From NCBI RefSeq assembly GCF_009731465.1, contig NZ_AP021887.1, positions 1,854,001 through 1,918,000 on the forward strand: a stretch of 64,000 nucleotides of DNA, read 5' to 3'. Origin of the DNA: Streptococcus sp. 116-D4 (GTDB lineage: Bacteria; Bacillota; Bacilli; Lactobacillales; Streptococcaceae). Of this stretch, positions 1 to 9,492 are shown in pieces. The notes beneath the pieces were generated by a model. The model had not been told where the DNA came from. It searched no databases and was given only the letters and a program-made list of their open reading frames with translations. The position numbers and the translations under genes were made by a program. Positions within the stretch are counted from its first letter, which is position 1. Every line of letters starts with the position of its first letter.

Positions 1-1232
1 GCCCATGAGAACCATTCGCGTGAGTAGAGTGTCGGATCGTCTACGTGGAAGCTTTCGTGCATCACACCTGTTCCGCCATCGCAGGCAACCAACTGATCTA
101 GCAAGAATTTTTTCTCAGCTTTATCTGTAGCTGTTAAACCTTGGATCGATAGGGCAATCGGCCATATATAACGATAGAAGGTATGAGAACTTCCGAGACC
201 GCTAGCGTACTCCCCTTGGTAGAAGTAGGGATTTTCAGGACTGAGAATAGTGCGACGAGTTGCTTGATACACTTCATCGTTGACATCACAGTAACCAAGA
301 TAGGGAGCAGCTAACAAGCTTGGCACGTTAGGATCGTCCATGATGCTAGCATTTCCTAGACCATCCACTTCAAAGGCATAGATTTTCTCGCCTTTGCTGT
401 TAGTCGTGTAGGCATAGTTTTCGATTCCTTCTTGGATCTCAGCCTGCAGGCGTTTAGCATCAGCAATGATGCTTTCACTATCAGCTAGATTCAATGTAGC
501 AAAGATTTCTTGGACATAACCTAAGACAACGACTGCAAACATATTGGACGGAATCAAGTAACTATACTGACAGCAGTCATCACTTGGACGGAAGGCTGAC
601 CAGGTCATCCCTGTCACCGCAAAATCAGGGCCAAAGCCATCATTTACCAGCGTATCCTCCTTACGATCGGTATCACGGACGAAACGGTATGGTGAGTTCT
701 TGTGGTCTTGCTCCACCGTCCAGAGATGGAGAATCTCCTTGGTCGCTGCGACAAAAGTCTCATCAAATTGGCTCGTCTCACCAGTTTCTTTCCAAAGGAG
801 ATAAGCCAATTGCAAGGGATAGCAAAGAGAATCCACTTCATACTTGCGCTCCCAAATCCAGCCATTCAATTCTGTATGGTCTGTTTCGTGGTGACCCTTC
901 CAGTTTTCCTCAATATTAAAAGAGTTGGCATAGGGATCTTTGAGAATCAAAGTCATCTGATGTTTGACCAGACCTGCAATGGTCTGACGCAGGAGGGCAT
1001 CTCTTTTAGCCACATGAAGGTAGGGTCTGAGTTGGGCTGTTGAATCTCGAAGCCACATAGCAGGAATATCACCAGTGAGTACAAAGGTTGAACCATCTTC
1101 TAGGATTTCAACCGTATTGTCCAAGGTGTCTGTGTAGCAACGCTCAAAGACATCCACCCACTCTGGATAGTCCTTAGCCCGCTCTGCCACTTCATCTAGC
1201 CACTCGCTAACAATTTCTTTTGAATAAATCAT
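1..1232 (-). CDS. GH125 exo-alpha-1,6-mannosidase (3' end beyond window)
   Basis: Translating the minus strand from the ATG at 1232 gives an open frame of 410 codons running off the left edge; SpGH125 is about 426 residues, so only the last few are missing. The start MIYSKEIVSEW, the stretch GDIPAMWLRDSTAQ and the late MHESFHVDD are typical of GH125 (Pfam DUF1237). Glu393 in HES and the Asp pair at 218-219 are the acidic residues expected to act in catalysis. There is no signal peptide, so it should work in the cytoplasm, removing alpha-1,6-mannose from imported N-glycan pieces. It is divergent from the GH92 gene. An AAGAGGA ribosome site precedes the start. Confidence 0.9.
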   Translation of the reverse strand, partial: MIYSKEIVSEWLDEVAERAKDYPEWVDVFERCYTDTLDNTVEILEDGSTFVLTGDIPAMWLRDSTAQLRPYLHVAKRDALLRQTIAGLVKHQMTLILKDPYANSFNIEENWKGHHETDHTELNGWIWERKYEVDSLCYPLQLAYLLWKETGETSQFDETFVAATKEILHLWTVEQDHKNSPYRFVRDTDRKEDTLVNDGFGPDFAVTGMTWSAFRPSDDCCQYSYLIPSNMFAVVVLGYVQEIFATLNLADSESIIADAKRLQAEIQEGIENYAYTTNSKGEKIYAFEVDGLGNASIMDDPNVPSLLAAPYLGYCDVNDEVYQATRRTILSPENPYFYQGEYASGLGSSHTFYRYIWPIALSIQGLTATDKAEKKFLLDQLVACDGGTGVMHESFHVDDPTLYSREWFSW

Positions 1233-1367
1233 CGTGCAGTATCCTCTTTCAAACAAGTTTCATTTTCAGTATATAGCTTTTGAGACAGAAAATACATACA
1301 CAAATGATAGTCATTTTTCTACAAAATTGTTATCTTTAAAACTTCTTTTCTAAAGGCCCTCTTTTTC

Positions 1368-1376
1368 TGATATAAT
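1368..1376 (+). promoter_or_regulatory. Extended -10 promoter of the GH92 gene
   Basis: TGA-TATAAT at 1368-1376 is a good extended -10 box, 26 bases before the GH92 start. No convincing -35 is present, which is usual for this promoter class. The 170-base divergent gap holds nothing else I can name. Confidence 0.6.
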
Positions 1377-1402
1377 GTAGAAAAACAGCTAAAGGAAAGG
1401 CT

Positions 1403-3487
1403 ATGAAACCACTACTTGAAACCATTGATACGCGTTTTGGAACAGCCAGTAAACACGCCTTTTCACGAGGAAACACCCTCCCCTACACAGGTGTTCCTTT
1501 TGGCATGAATTACTTTGTGCCTCAGACCAGTGACCAGAAGGGCTCTTGGTTTTTCGATCCGCATCTACCTATCTTTCAGGGGATTCGACTAACCCACCAG
1601 CCCAGTCCTTGGATTGGGGACTACTCTTGGCTCTTATTGACACCTGTCACAGGCCTGCTAGGTGGAGACAGCCTCTTCCATCGTCAGTCTTCTTATGATA
1701 TGGACAATACCTCTTTCCAACCCCATTATCTGAAGCTTTTTTCTGAGCGCTATCAGATCGAAACGCAGTTAAGTCCTACTTGCTATGGTGCTTCTATTCG
1801 TTTGGAGCAAAAGCAAGGCAAAGCCCTCTTCCTCTATCTTCACGCAGCAGATGAACTGACCGTAGAGCAAATCGATAAGCGAACTCTGGCCCTACGACAA
1901 GAAGGTGAAACCAAAACCAACAAAAGTCCTCTCGTCATGTTCACTGCCCTCGCATTCTCTACGGATATTTTATCTATCAATCAAGTGAAGCAAGATTGGC
2001 GTATCGACTTGGCTGGAGCAGAAGCTCTAGTTCAACTAGCTACTTCTTTTATTTCTAAAGAACAGGCCCTCTTTAATCTGCCTAGAAAAGACTTTGAAGA
2101 AACGAAATCAGAGGCTAAAACAAGTTGGGAAAACCTTCTAGGCCGTTTTGATGTCGTGGAAACTGGCTCTGTAGACCGAACATTTTTTGATCATTGTCTA
2201 TACAGACTCTTTCTTTTTCCACAAACCTTTTATGAGGTTAGTGAACAGGGAGAAGAGATTCATATAGACCTCGCTTCAGGAACAATTAAACCAGGTCCTC
2301 TCTTTACCAATAATGGTTTCTGGGATACCTTCCGCACTTCATTCCCACTCTTTGCCCTGATTATTCCAGAGCACTATCGTCAGTTCCTTGAAGGCTTCCT
2401 CAATAGCTACCGCGACACTGGATATCTTCCTAAGTGGCTTGCCCCTGATGAAAGAGGAATGATGCCTGGCACTTTGATTGATGGTCTTATTGCAGATAGC
2501 GCCTGCAAAAACATGGCACCTGAGTTTGAAGAAGAATTTCTCAAAGCCATGATCAAAACTGCGACCAAGGCAGATCCAAAAGCTATCAATGGACGACACG
2601 GCCTGGTCCAATACCAAAAGCTAGGATACCTATCTACGGACTTCCATGAAAGTGTCAGTCATACACTGGACTATGCTTACAGTGATTTTTGCATCTCTAC
2701 CTGCGCAGCAAAATTAGGTCAAGAAGAGCTGGCACAAGCCTATGCTCAATATGCTAAGAATTATCAAAACTTATTTGACCCTGAAACAGGCTATATGAGG
2801 GCGCGTGATGTAGATGACAACTTTCGTCCTGACTTTTCTCCCTATAGTTGGGGGCGAGATTACGCCGAATGTTCAGCTATTCAAGCCAGTCTAGGTGTCT
2901 TACATGACATCCCAGGCTTAATCCAGCTTATGGGTGGAAAAGAAGCCTTTAGCAACTATCTTTTGAAAACCTGTCAAGATGCTCCCCTCTTTGAGACAAC
3001 AGGCTATGGTTACGAGATTCACGAAATGAGCGAAATGGCTACTGCTCCTTTTGGGCAACTTGCCATTTCCAATCAGCCGAGCTTCCACATTCCTTATCTC
3101 TTCCGTTACAGTGACTACCCTGACTACACTGCCCTTCTTATCAAGACACTCCGTCAGAAGGCCTTTCACCCAAGTTGGGAAGCCTATCCTGGCGATGAAG
3201 ACAATGGCAGTCTCTCAGCCTGGTACATCTGGTCTGCTCTTGGATTTTATCCGACCTGTCCAGGCAAACCAAACTATGCCCTCGGAATCCCTCTCTTTGA
3301 CCATCTTCGTATCTACCTGGCTAGAGAAGATAAATGGCTGGATATCTATGCTAAGCAAAACCATAGCCACTTCAACTTTGTCAAAGAATGCCGACTGGAC
3401 AAAATACTCGTATCAACTATTCAACACCAAGACTTCTTAAAAGCTGAGCAACTAACCTTTACACTTAGCTGGTTGCCAAGTCACTAG
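1403..3487 (+). CDS. GH92 alpha-mannosidase
   Basis: This 694-residue protein matches the GH92 family of calcium-dependent, inverting alpha-mannosidases. The N-terminal part (about 1-240, with PFGMNYFVPQT and IRLTHQPSPW) is the beta-sandwich and the rest is the (alpha/alpha)6 barrel. The family signature GDEDNGSLSAWYIW lies near residue 597, and GYEIHEMSEMA near 535 holds the likely acid. No signal peptide is seen, so it acts inside the cell. It is expected to trim alpha-1,2-mannose from high-mannose N-glycans, as the pneumococcal homologue does, and to work with the divergent GH125 enzyme. AAAGGAAAGG precedes the ATG. Specificity is inferred from the homologue. Confidence 0.9.
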   Translation: MKPLLETIDTRFGTASKHAFSRGNTLPYTGVPFGMNYFVPQTSDQKGSWFFDPHLPIFQGIRLTHQPSPWIGDYSWLLLTPVTGLLGGDSLFHRQSSYDMDNTSFQPHYLKLFSERYQIETQLSPTCYGASIRLEQKQGKALFLYLHAADELTVEQIDKRTLALRQEGETKTNKSPLVMFTALAFSTDILSINQVKQDWRIDLAGAEALVQLATSFISKEQALFNLPRKDFEETKSEAKTSWENLLGRFDVVETGSVDRTFFDHCLYRLFLFPQTFYEVSEQGEEIHIDLASGTIKPGPLFTNNGFWDTFRTSFPLFALIIPEHYRQFLEGFLNSYRDTGYLPKWLAPDERGMMPGTLIDGLIADSACKNMAPEFEEEFLKAMIKTATKADPKAINGRHGLVQYQKLGYLSTDFHESVSHTLDYAYSDFCISTCAAKLGQEELAQAYAQYAKNYQNLFDPETGYMRARDVDDNFRPDFSPYSWGRDYAECSAIQASLGVLHDIPGLIQLMGGKEAFSNYLLKTCQDAPLFETTGYGYEIHEMSEMATAPFGQLAISNQPSFHIPYLFRYSDYPDYTALLIKTLRQKAFHPSWEAYPGDEDNGSLSAWYIWSALGFYPTCPGKPNYALGIPLFDHLRIYLAREDKWLDIYAKQNHSHFNFVKECRLDKILVSTIQHQDFLKAEQLTFTLSWLPSH

Positions 3488-3496
3488 CTAGTAGAC

Positions 3497-3535
3497 AAAA
3501 GAACCTTTGTATCCTGCAAAGGTTCTTTTATTTTA
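3497..3535 (+). terminator. Bidirectional terminator between GH92 and GH29 genes
   Basis: Arms 3497-3509 and 3517-3529 pair perfectly around a 7-base loop and are followed by a T-run. The A-run on the 5' side lets the same hairpin end the convergent GH29 transcript, whose stop codon is at 3533. Confidence 0.85.
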
Positions 3536-5215
3536 TGAAACTTGTACTTGAGCTTGATCAATCAGTTGTCCATCCACAGTCAGATTTAGATAGAAATCCA
3601 AGGTCTTATCAGCAGCAAAATACAAGGTTGGTATAGTCAAATCTTTTTTGCTTTCCCCAGCTTGAAACGCAAGGACTTGAATCTCGTCCTGATAGGCGAC
3701 ACCATGGACACCCGTCCCCGGTTGAATCGAAATCTTAGCCTTCAAAGGAGTATTACTTTCGCTACGTTCAACCCTAAAATGAAGAGCCTCTCCCTTTGTC
3801 ACAACTAGACCTTTTTCTACAAATGTTAGGCCCTGAACAACTTCTTTTTTTGATAAACTAGGAGTTTTATAAAGTGAAATCTTGGTTAATACAGGCATAG
3901 CTTGTGCCTTGGTAATGATCACGCGCACCTTCTGTGCCTCTACTAGCGGCCCTCGCAGAAGGCGCTTATGACCAACTGTAAAGCCTGTACCAAATTCTTG
4001 CCAGAGACCATCCACCTCTACTTGCACATGAAAAGCAGTGATTCGTTGCCCTAGCTTCAAATCTTCTCGTAACTCAATTACATCAAAAGTTTTAGGTGAC
4101 CCTAAGTCGAGTTCTAACTGGATTGGCAGGCCTACGTCGCTTGCCCAAGAGCTAGTCTTAAGGCTATCTGTCAAATGGTGACAGGCAAAGTCTGCGGAAA
4201 GAGCAGGACCAAATACCTCAGCTCCCAGAGCCAAATCTTCTTTATAGAGCTCATTGCGATAATCCGCAAATTCATAAAGGCGTTCAATATCCTTTGCATC
4301 AAATAGCCCAGCTTGATTCGGCGGAATATTGAGCAAGAGTGGAGTTCCTCTCCCCACCGAGTGAAAATAGATTTCGACCAACTCCTCAAGAGACTTAGGA
4401 TCCTGGTCCTCATGGTAAAACCAGCCCGGTCGGATGGAAACATCTGCCTCACCGATTGAAAAAATCGTGCCTGAGGGATCTCCGTGTTGAAGATAGTCCA
4501 GCGCTGCTTCTGTCCCTAGCTGGTCTGGTTTCACCTTTTGCCATAGGGGATCACCTGCATACCCTCGTTCATTGCCAATCCAGCGGATACTGGTGCCTTC
4601 TGTTGAAAAAATCAAGCAATCTCCCTGCAGGTCACGAGTGGTTTCAAACCATTTTTCAAATTCATAATTGACCTTTTGAGCGCCCTCTCCTCTGGCACCA
4701 TCCATCCAGACCTCAGCAAATTTCCCTCCATTTCCATAGTCAGGATTTGATAAAATCTCCTTCAGCTGAGCCAGATAATAGGCATTATAGTCCACTTCTC
4801 GGTCCACATGATAGAGAGGACTATGGGCATCCCACGGCGATAAATAAACCCCCATATCCATATCAAACTCTGTGGCAGCTTGAGATACTTCAAGGAGCAA
4901 ATCCCCCTCTCCATTCCTCCAAGGACTAGCCTTGACCGAATAATCTGTGTGAACTGTCGGATAAAGGACAAAGCCATCGTGGTGCTTGACCACCAAAATC
5001 AACTTCTTGAAGCCCGTTTCCTTGAGCACGCGAACCCACTCACGCGCATCTAACCTTGTCGGGTTAAATCGCCTAGGATCCTCCTGACCTGTCCCCCATT
5101 CCTGATCATAAAAGGTATTGGGCCCAAAATGGATAAAGGCTGCTAGTTCATTCTCTAAATAAGCTAGCTGGGCCTGACTAGGCAAGGGGCCATGCGATTT
5201 TACTTCTCTTACCAT
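3533..5215 (-). CDS. GH29 alpha-L-fucosidase
   Basis: This 560-residue GH29 enzyme removes terminal alpha-L-fucose from glycans. The TIM barrel spans about residues 1-330; EVWMDGARGEG places the catalytic nucleophile at Asp172, and HHDGFVLYPT is the conserved substrate-binding strand. Residues 340-440 resemble an F5/8 type C (discoidin-like) carbohydrate-binding domain, followed by a beta-rich tail. No signal peptide is visible. The ATG comes one base after the stop of the upstream GH2 gene, with GGAAG overlapping that stop, so the two are co-transcribed and probably translationally coupled. Linkage preference (alpha-1,3/1,4 against alpha-1,2) cannot be read from the sequence. Confidence 0.9.
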   Translation of the reverse strand: MVREVKSHGPLPSQAQLAYLENELAAFIHFGPNTFYDQEWGTGQEDPRRFNPTRLDAREWVRVLKETGFKKLILVVKHHDGFVLYPTVHTDYSVKASPWRNGEGDLLLEVSQAATEFDMDMGVYLSPWDAHSPLYHVDREVDYNAYYLAQLKEILSNPDYGNGGKFAEVWMDGARGEGAQKVNYEFEKWFETTRDLQGDCLIFSTEGTSIRWIGNERGYAGDPLWQKVKPDQLGTEAALDYLQHGDPSGTIFSIGEADVSIRPGWFYHEDQDPKSLEELVEIYFHSVGRGTPLLLNIPPNQAGLFDAKDIERLYEFADYRNELYKEDLALGAEVFGPALSADFACHHLTDSLKTSSWASDVGLPIQLELDLGSPKTFDVIELREDLKLGQRITAFHVQVEVDGLWQEFGTGFTVGHKRLLRGPLVEAQKVRVIITKAQAMPVLTKISLYKTPSLSKKEVVQGLTFVEKGLVVTKGEALHFRVERSESNTPLKAKISIQPGTGVHGVAYQDEIQVLAFQAGESKKDLTIPTLYFAADKTLDFYLNLTVDGQLIDQAQVQVS

Positions 5216-5216
5216 A

Positions 5217-8200
5217 CTACTTCCTATCTACATTTTTCTTCACTTTTTTAGCATGTACTTGCAATTCTGTTAACGCTAGAGGGCTTGCCAAGCCTTCAAA
5301 TCGAAGACGAAGAGCATAAGTTTCCACCTTGTCAAATTCGAAACGAAGCTCTTCATCCTTGCCGCTTGAAACTTTTCGGATAGCTGATACAGATCGCCAA
5401 TTCTCCTCTTGCATGAGCAGGGAATCCTTGTCTAAATGGTTTGGAGTCCGAGGCAAGGCAGGCTCATTCCCTATGTAATAATCAATAAAAGTAGGCTCCA
5501 TCGCCACGTATTCTTGATTCTCAACATAATACAAGGTCACGTTATCCACAAATCGCGGTTTTAAAATCCCTGCATCTCCAAAAAGAATACCGACGCTTGC
5601 TTTCTCTGATTTGGCAATCCAGGTATTGGCTGTCGATTTCTTCCGAGCAATGACCTTGTCATTGAGGTAAGAGGCTGGGTGATTTGGCTCTGAGTGGGAA
5701 GCAAAGACCAGAGGCAGATTGGACCCTGTCCACTGATTGGAAATAACTTCCCCAGCTACACTGGCAGCTGTCACATGAATGGTGACTGTTGCTGGTAACT
5801 CACAGCCCGCTACTTGTCCTGTGAGCACACATTCTCCTACCTGAGCAGAGACTTGAGGATCGAGTTCATTCCAAGTCACCTTGGCCCTATCTCGTCTGCC
5901 ATCTGATAAGACTAGCTTGACTCGGTCTGGTAAGTGTGGGACTTCCTTGACAAGCGTCCAAACCCTTTCAGGTTCAATAGCGCAAATCCCTTGAACACAA
6001 ACCTGAGCAGAAGCCTTTAAATCCAGACCCTCTAACTGGCCAGATACCGTAAATTCATGAAATTTTGTCAAATCATCTTCAGGGATTCCTTCCCAAACAA
6101 CCTTGACTCGTTTTGCATCCCCGGACTCATAGTCCACCAAAACTGAAGATGGCAGCTGTGGATAAGTTCCCTTAGCTGTATGCAAGCGAAGTGGTCGTAC
6201 AGAAACTGCCTGCCCTAGTGAGCTATTTTCTGCGACCTGCAAATGAGTTTGATAGGTTTTCCCTTGATAAATAGCACTGATAACCAAGTCGCCTGCAGAC
6301 AAGCAATGAAGCACTCCTTGCTTGATAATGGCGTGGGCACTACCACTCGTCTCCCAAATCACTTCACTATTCCCCACCTTGTTCACAGGATTATCCACAG
6401 TTTGTGGATAAAGTCCAATAGCTGGGGAATCCCCTTCTTGTAATTCTCCCTGCTTGTCCACTCGAATCTCAAACAAGCGCTTATTTTTCACTGGTTGGGA
6501 AGCCAAAATCTCTCCCACTAAGAGATTAAAACTTGCTGGCTCTAGCCCTCTAGCACTAGCTTTTACTCTGACTAGACCTGCCTGCTCCAAGCTCTGAACT
6601 AAGAGGACACCTCTGCCATGAAAGGCTTTCCTCTTAAAACGACCATTTTTCTGAGCCTTGTAACGTTCACGACTAGCCTGCCTGCCATTATCCACACCCA
6701 CAATGCGAGCAGGGCCCTCAATTTTAAAATGAATCTGATTGGAAGCACTCGGCACCCAATTTCCATCCTTATTCAATACATCAAAATAGAGATAGAGGAG
6801 GTCTTGCCCATCTGGCTCCAGTTGTATTTTCTCGGCATGTAACCCGATTTTGGCTGCCTTACCTGCAGTCACCACCCTATCTTCTGCCACAATCTGACCT
6901 TGACGATCATAGGCCACAGCACGCAATTCTCCTGGTTGATAAGCCAAACGCCATTCGAGATAGAGTTGATCAGAACCTGCTCCCTCTTGGTATTTTCTGC
7001 CATCTGAAGTCCATTTCTCCTGAAAAGTCTTCCTGCCTTGAGATTTTCCATTGAGAAATAGCTCTACAGAACCAGCATTTGAATACACTCGAACAGGGAT
7101 ATCCCCATACTTATCCACAACTTGTTGATAACTCTTGTGGATTTCCCAATTCCAGTGGGGCAGGATATGAACCATGGGATGCTGATTTAGGTCCAACCAC
7201 TGACTTTGATAGAGATAATAGTCATTTTTCGGAATCCCTGCTGTGTCTACAAGCCCAAAATAAGAACTCTTGACAGGCGTATCATTTTGATTGTGCCAAG
7301 GAGTCGGCTCACCGATATAGTCCACTCCTGTCCAGATAAATTGACCTGCATAGTCTAGCCGATTTCTATCTGCTATCCAAGCAGCCGTCGCTGTCTTCCC
7401 CCAAGGAACTCGATCATTACCATAGTCTGACTGTTCAAAATTCCGCACGCGACGATTATCTCCAACCCATTCCTTATCTGGGCGAAAATAGCTATCACGC
7501 GTCCTTGTAGCCGATGAAGTTTCAGACCCATAAAGTCGCCACTTGGGATGTCTTTTGCGAATCCCATCAATATTGTCTTCTGAGTAATTCAAGCCCACCA
7601 CATCCAGCAAATCAGCTATCTTTTCATGACCTCCAGACCCATCTCCAAAGCGGAACTGATCCATTCCCATGGTCACAAAACGGCTATCATCAACTTCCTT
7701 GACCCTTTCTAGCAAGCGTTTGATAGTCTTCAATGAATGAGCATCTCCATTTGCTTCGCTAACTTCATTTCCCAAGGACCACATAAAAATCGCTGGATTG
7801 TTCTTGCCACGCTCAATCATGGTGCGCAAATCATAGTCTGACCAGAAATCGCCTGTTTTCGCTTCTGGATGAGTCGCTTCTTCCTCAAAAAAGCGACCAT
7901 AGTCATATTCTTTCTTGCCTCCATACCAAGTGTCAAAGGCTTCTTCTTGGATAAGTAAGCCCATTTTAGCAGCCACATCCAGCAAAATACTACTAGCTGG
8001 ATTATGGGTGATCCGAATCGCATTGACGCCCATGTCCTTCATCTGGCGCAAGCGTCTCTCAGCAGCTGACCTGTTTTCCACAGCTCCCAGCGCTCCATAG
8101 TCATGGTGCAAACAAACCCCATGAATCTTCAACCAGCGACCATTTAGAAAGAAGCCCTTATCCGCTTGCCAATCCATATAACGGTAACCAAAGGTCTCCT

Positions 8201-9005
8201 CTTCTTCATCAACCAAAATGCCATTTTTGTAAAGGCGAGTCTTCAATTGGTAAAGGTGAGGATAATCAATATCCCAAAGCAAAGGTTGGAACATTGATAT
8301 GGCGTGTTTGAAATGATGTTTTTCCCCAGACTCAATCACTAAAGAGTCTGTCGCCTGCCAGTCTGACAGCTGCTGTCCATCATACCAGATACTCTGCTCC
8401 AAATTCACCGACACGGACTGAGGCCCATCATTTGAAACCTTACTTTCAAGCTGAGTTTCCACCCATCCATCTCTTTGTTCCTTGAGCTTGGGACTTTCTA
8501 TCTTAATCCCATATAAATCCAGATGCACCGAATCTGTCATCAACAATCTCACTTCTCGGTAAATACCGCTACCAGAGTACCAACGACTGCTCGGTTGCTG
8601 ATTTTCCACAAAAACCGCAAGCTGGTTGGCCGTCCCATCATTTCTTAGATAAGGCGTGATATCATAAGAAAAAGGTGTATAGCCACTGGGATAATAGCCC
8701 AGCGCTTGCCCGTTGATATAGACTTGGGCATTCATGTAAACCCCATCAAACAACAAACGTACAGAAACAAGACTGGCATCTTCTTCCAAGTAAAATTGCG
8801 TCCGGTACCAGGCTTGACCTCCGTTTAACTGACCACCCTCATTTTGCGCTGGCGAATACTGGTCAAAATCATTGTAAATACTCCAGTCATGTGGCACTTG
8901 AATAGCCTGCCAATTTTCCATATGAAAATCCGGTGCCAAGGCCTCTTCTTTTCCTACCTCTTGGCTAAAAAACCAGTGATTTCGTAAAACTTCTTCTCTT
9001 CTCAT
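5217..9005 (-). CDS. BgaA-like GH2 beta-galactosidase, cytoplasmic form
   Basis: This 1262-residue GH2 enzyme has a sugar-binding domain (about 45-165), an Ig-like domain (170-280) and a TIM barrel (285-590), then DUF4982-like and bacterial Ig-like (Big_4) modules and a discoidin-like C-terminus. The acid/base is Glu414 in SLGNEVSE and the nucleophile is Glu495 in YGSETSSATRT. The catalytic part strongly resembles my memory of pneumococcal BgaA, the surface enzyme that removes terminal galactose, yet this protein has neither signal peptide nor LPXTG anchor. It heads an operon with the GH29 fucosidase and is likely an intracellular galactosidase for N-glycan or host-glycan fragments. Exact substrate is unknown. 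Confidence 0.85.
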   Translation of the reverse strand: MRREEVLRNHWFFSQEVGKEEALAPDFHMENWQAIQVPHDWSIYNDFDQYSPAQNEGGQLNGGQAWYRTQFYLEEDASLVSVRLLFDGVYMNAQVYINGQALGYYPSGYTPFSYDITPYLRNDGTANQLAVFVENQQPSSRWYSGSGIYREVRLLMTDSVHLDLYGIKIESPKLKEQRDGWVETQLESKVSNDGPQSVSVNLEQSIWYDGQQLSDWQATDSLVIESGEKHHFKHAISMFQPLLWDIDYPHLYQLKTRLYKNGILVDEEEETFGYRYMDWQADKGFFLNGRWLKIHGVCLHHDYGALGAVENRSAAERRLRQMKDMGVNAIRITHNPASSILLDVAAKMGLLIQEEAFDTWYGGKKEYDYGRFFEEEATHPEAKTGDFWSDYDLRTMIERGKNNPAIFMWSLGNEVSEANGDAHSLKTIKRLLERVKEVDDSRFVTMGMDQFRFGDGSGGHEKIADLLDVVGLNYSEDNIDGIRKRHPKWRLYGSETSSATRTRDSYFRPDKEWVGDNRRVRNFEQSDYGNDRVPWGKTATAAWIADRNRLDYAGQFIWTGVDYIGEPTPWHNQNDTPVKSSYFGLVDTAGIPKNDYYLYQSQWLDLNQHPMVHILPHWNWEIHKSYQQVVDKYGDIPVRVYSNAGSVELFLNGKSQGRKTFQEKWTSDGRKYQEGAGSDQLYLEWRLAYQPGELRAVAYDRQGQIVAEDRVVTAGKAAKIGLHAEKIQLEPDGQDLLYLYFDVLNKDGNWVPSASNQIHFKIEGPARIVGVDNGRQASRERYKAQKNGRFKRKAFHGRGVLLVQSLEQAGLVRVKASARGLEPASFNLLVGEILASQPVKNKRLFEIRVDKQGELQEGDSPAIGLYPQTVDNPVNKVGNSEVIWETSGSAHAIIKQGVLHCLSAGDLVISAIYQGKTYQTHLQVAENSSLGQAVSVRPLRLHTAKGTYPQLPSSVLVDYESGDAKRVKVVWEGIPEDDLTKFHEFTVSGQLEGLDLKASAQVCVQGICAIEPERVWTLVKEVPHLPDRVKLVLSDGRRDRAKVTWNELDPQVSAQVGECVLTGQVAGCELPATVTIHVTAASVAGEVISNQWTGSNLPLVFASHSEPNHPASYLNDKVIARKKSTANTWIAKSEKASVGILFGDAGILKPRFVDNVTLYYVENQEYVAMEPTFIDYYIGNEPALPRTPNHLDKDSLLMQEENWRSVSAIRKVSSGKDEELRFEFDKVETYALRLRFEGLASPLALTELQVHAKKVKKNVDRK

Positions 9006-9040
9006 ACAAGCATTCCTCTTTAAACGACACGATTTACTTG

Positions 9041-9069
9041 ACTATAGCACAAAACAAAAGCGCTTTCAA
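9041..9069 (-). promoter_or_regulatory. Promoter of GH2-GH29 operon with overlapping cre site
   Basis: On the minus strand TTGAAA (9064-9069) and TATAGT (9041-9046) are 17 bases apart, with an extended TGC. A cre-like palindrome, TGAAAGCGCTTTTG, lies at 9055-9068 and covers most of the -35 box and the upstream half of the spacer. CcpA bound there would exclude RNA polymerase, so glucose repression is expected. Confidence 0.75.
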
Positions 9070-9405
9070 GGCTTCCTCCATCACTCCCTAAATACTCAGA
9101 AAAGATTCTATAATTTGTACAATATACATTTAAATTAGACTAGAAGAAAAACTTTTCTGATATGTTTCATATAATTTTCTAAGTAATTTTCAATCACAAC
9201 TTCTCTCAATCCCTCGTCATAACTGAATTAAAATCTGGACATTTCTTCTTAAAATATGAAATTTAGCATAATTTTTTTAAAAAAATTATATTCTTTTTGG
9301 TAGAAATTTATACATTTATTTCCTGTAATTTCTTTTGCTATCGTATAATAACATAAAATATTACTAAAACCTTGTTTTGTCCAAATTTTTAATTATTTTT
9401 TACTA
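9070..9405. other. AT-rich intergenic stretch with no gene
   Basis: I see no coding potential in this AT-rich stretch between the GH2 promoter and the arcA promoter. It is the natural place for ArgR/AhrC and oxygen-sensing regulators of the arc operon, but I could not find a convincing ARG box or an FNR-like palindrome. Confidence 0.5.
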
Positions 9406-9453
9406 TTGACATGCCTCTGAGAATATGATATAACATAAATGTAAGCGGTGCCA
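9406..9453 (+). promoter_or_regulatory. arcA promoter and candidate cre site
   Basis: TTGACA at 9406-9411 and TATAAC at 9429-9434 have a 17-base spacer and an extended TGA, a near-perfect housekeeping promoter. The start-site region overlaps TGTAAGCGGTGCCA (9440-9453), which matches a cre site in the left half and two of three key right-half positions. CcpA repression is known for streptococcal arc operons; this particular site is a candidate. Confidence 0.75.
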
Positions 9454-9492
9454 AAAAGGTAGCGCCGTAAAGATTTTTAAGGAGGAAAACAT

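Noticed and set aside
584..1043. Plus-strand frames of about 110 codons
   Set aside because: They are antisense to the GH125 gene, whose minus-strand frame is complete and clearly coding.
9006..9405. Search for ARG boxes and FNR-like sites upstream of arcA
   Set aside because: Several AT-rich partial palindromes exist but none is good enough to report.
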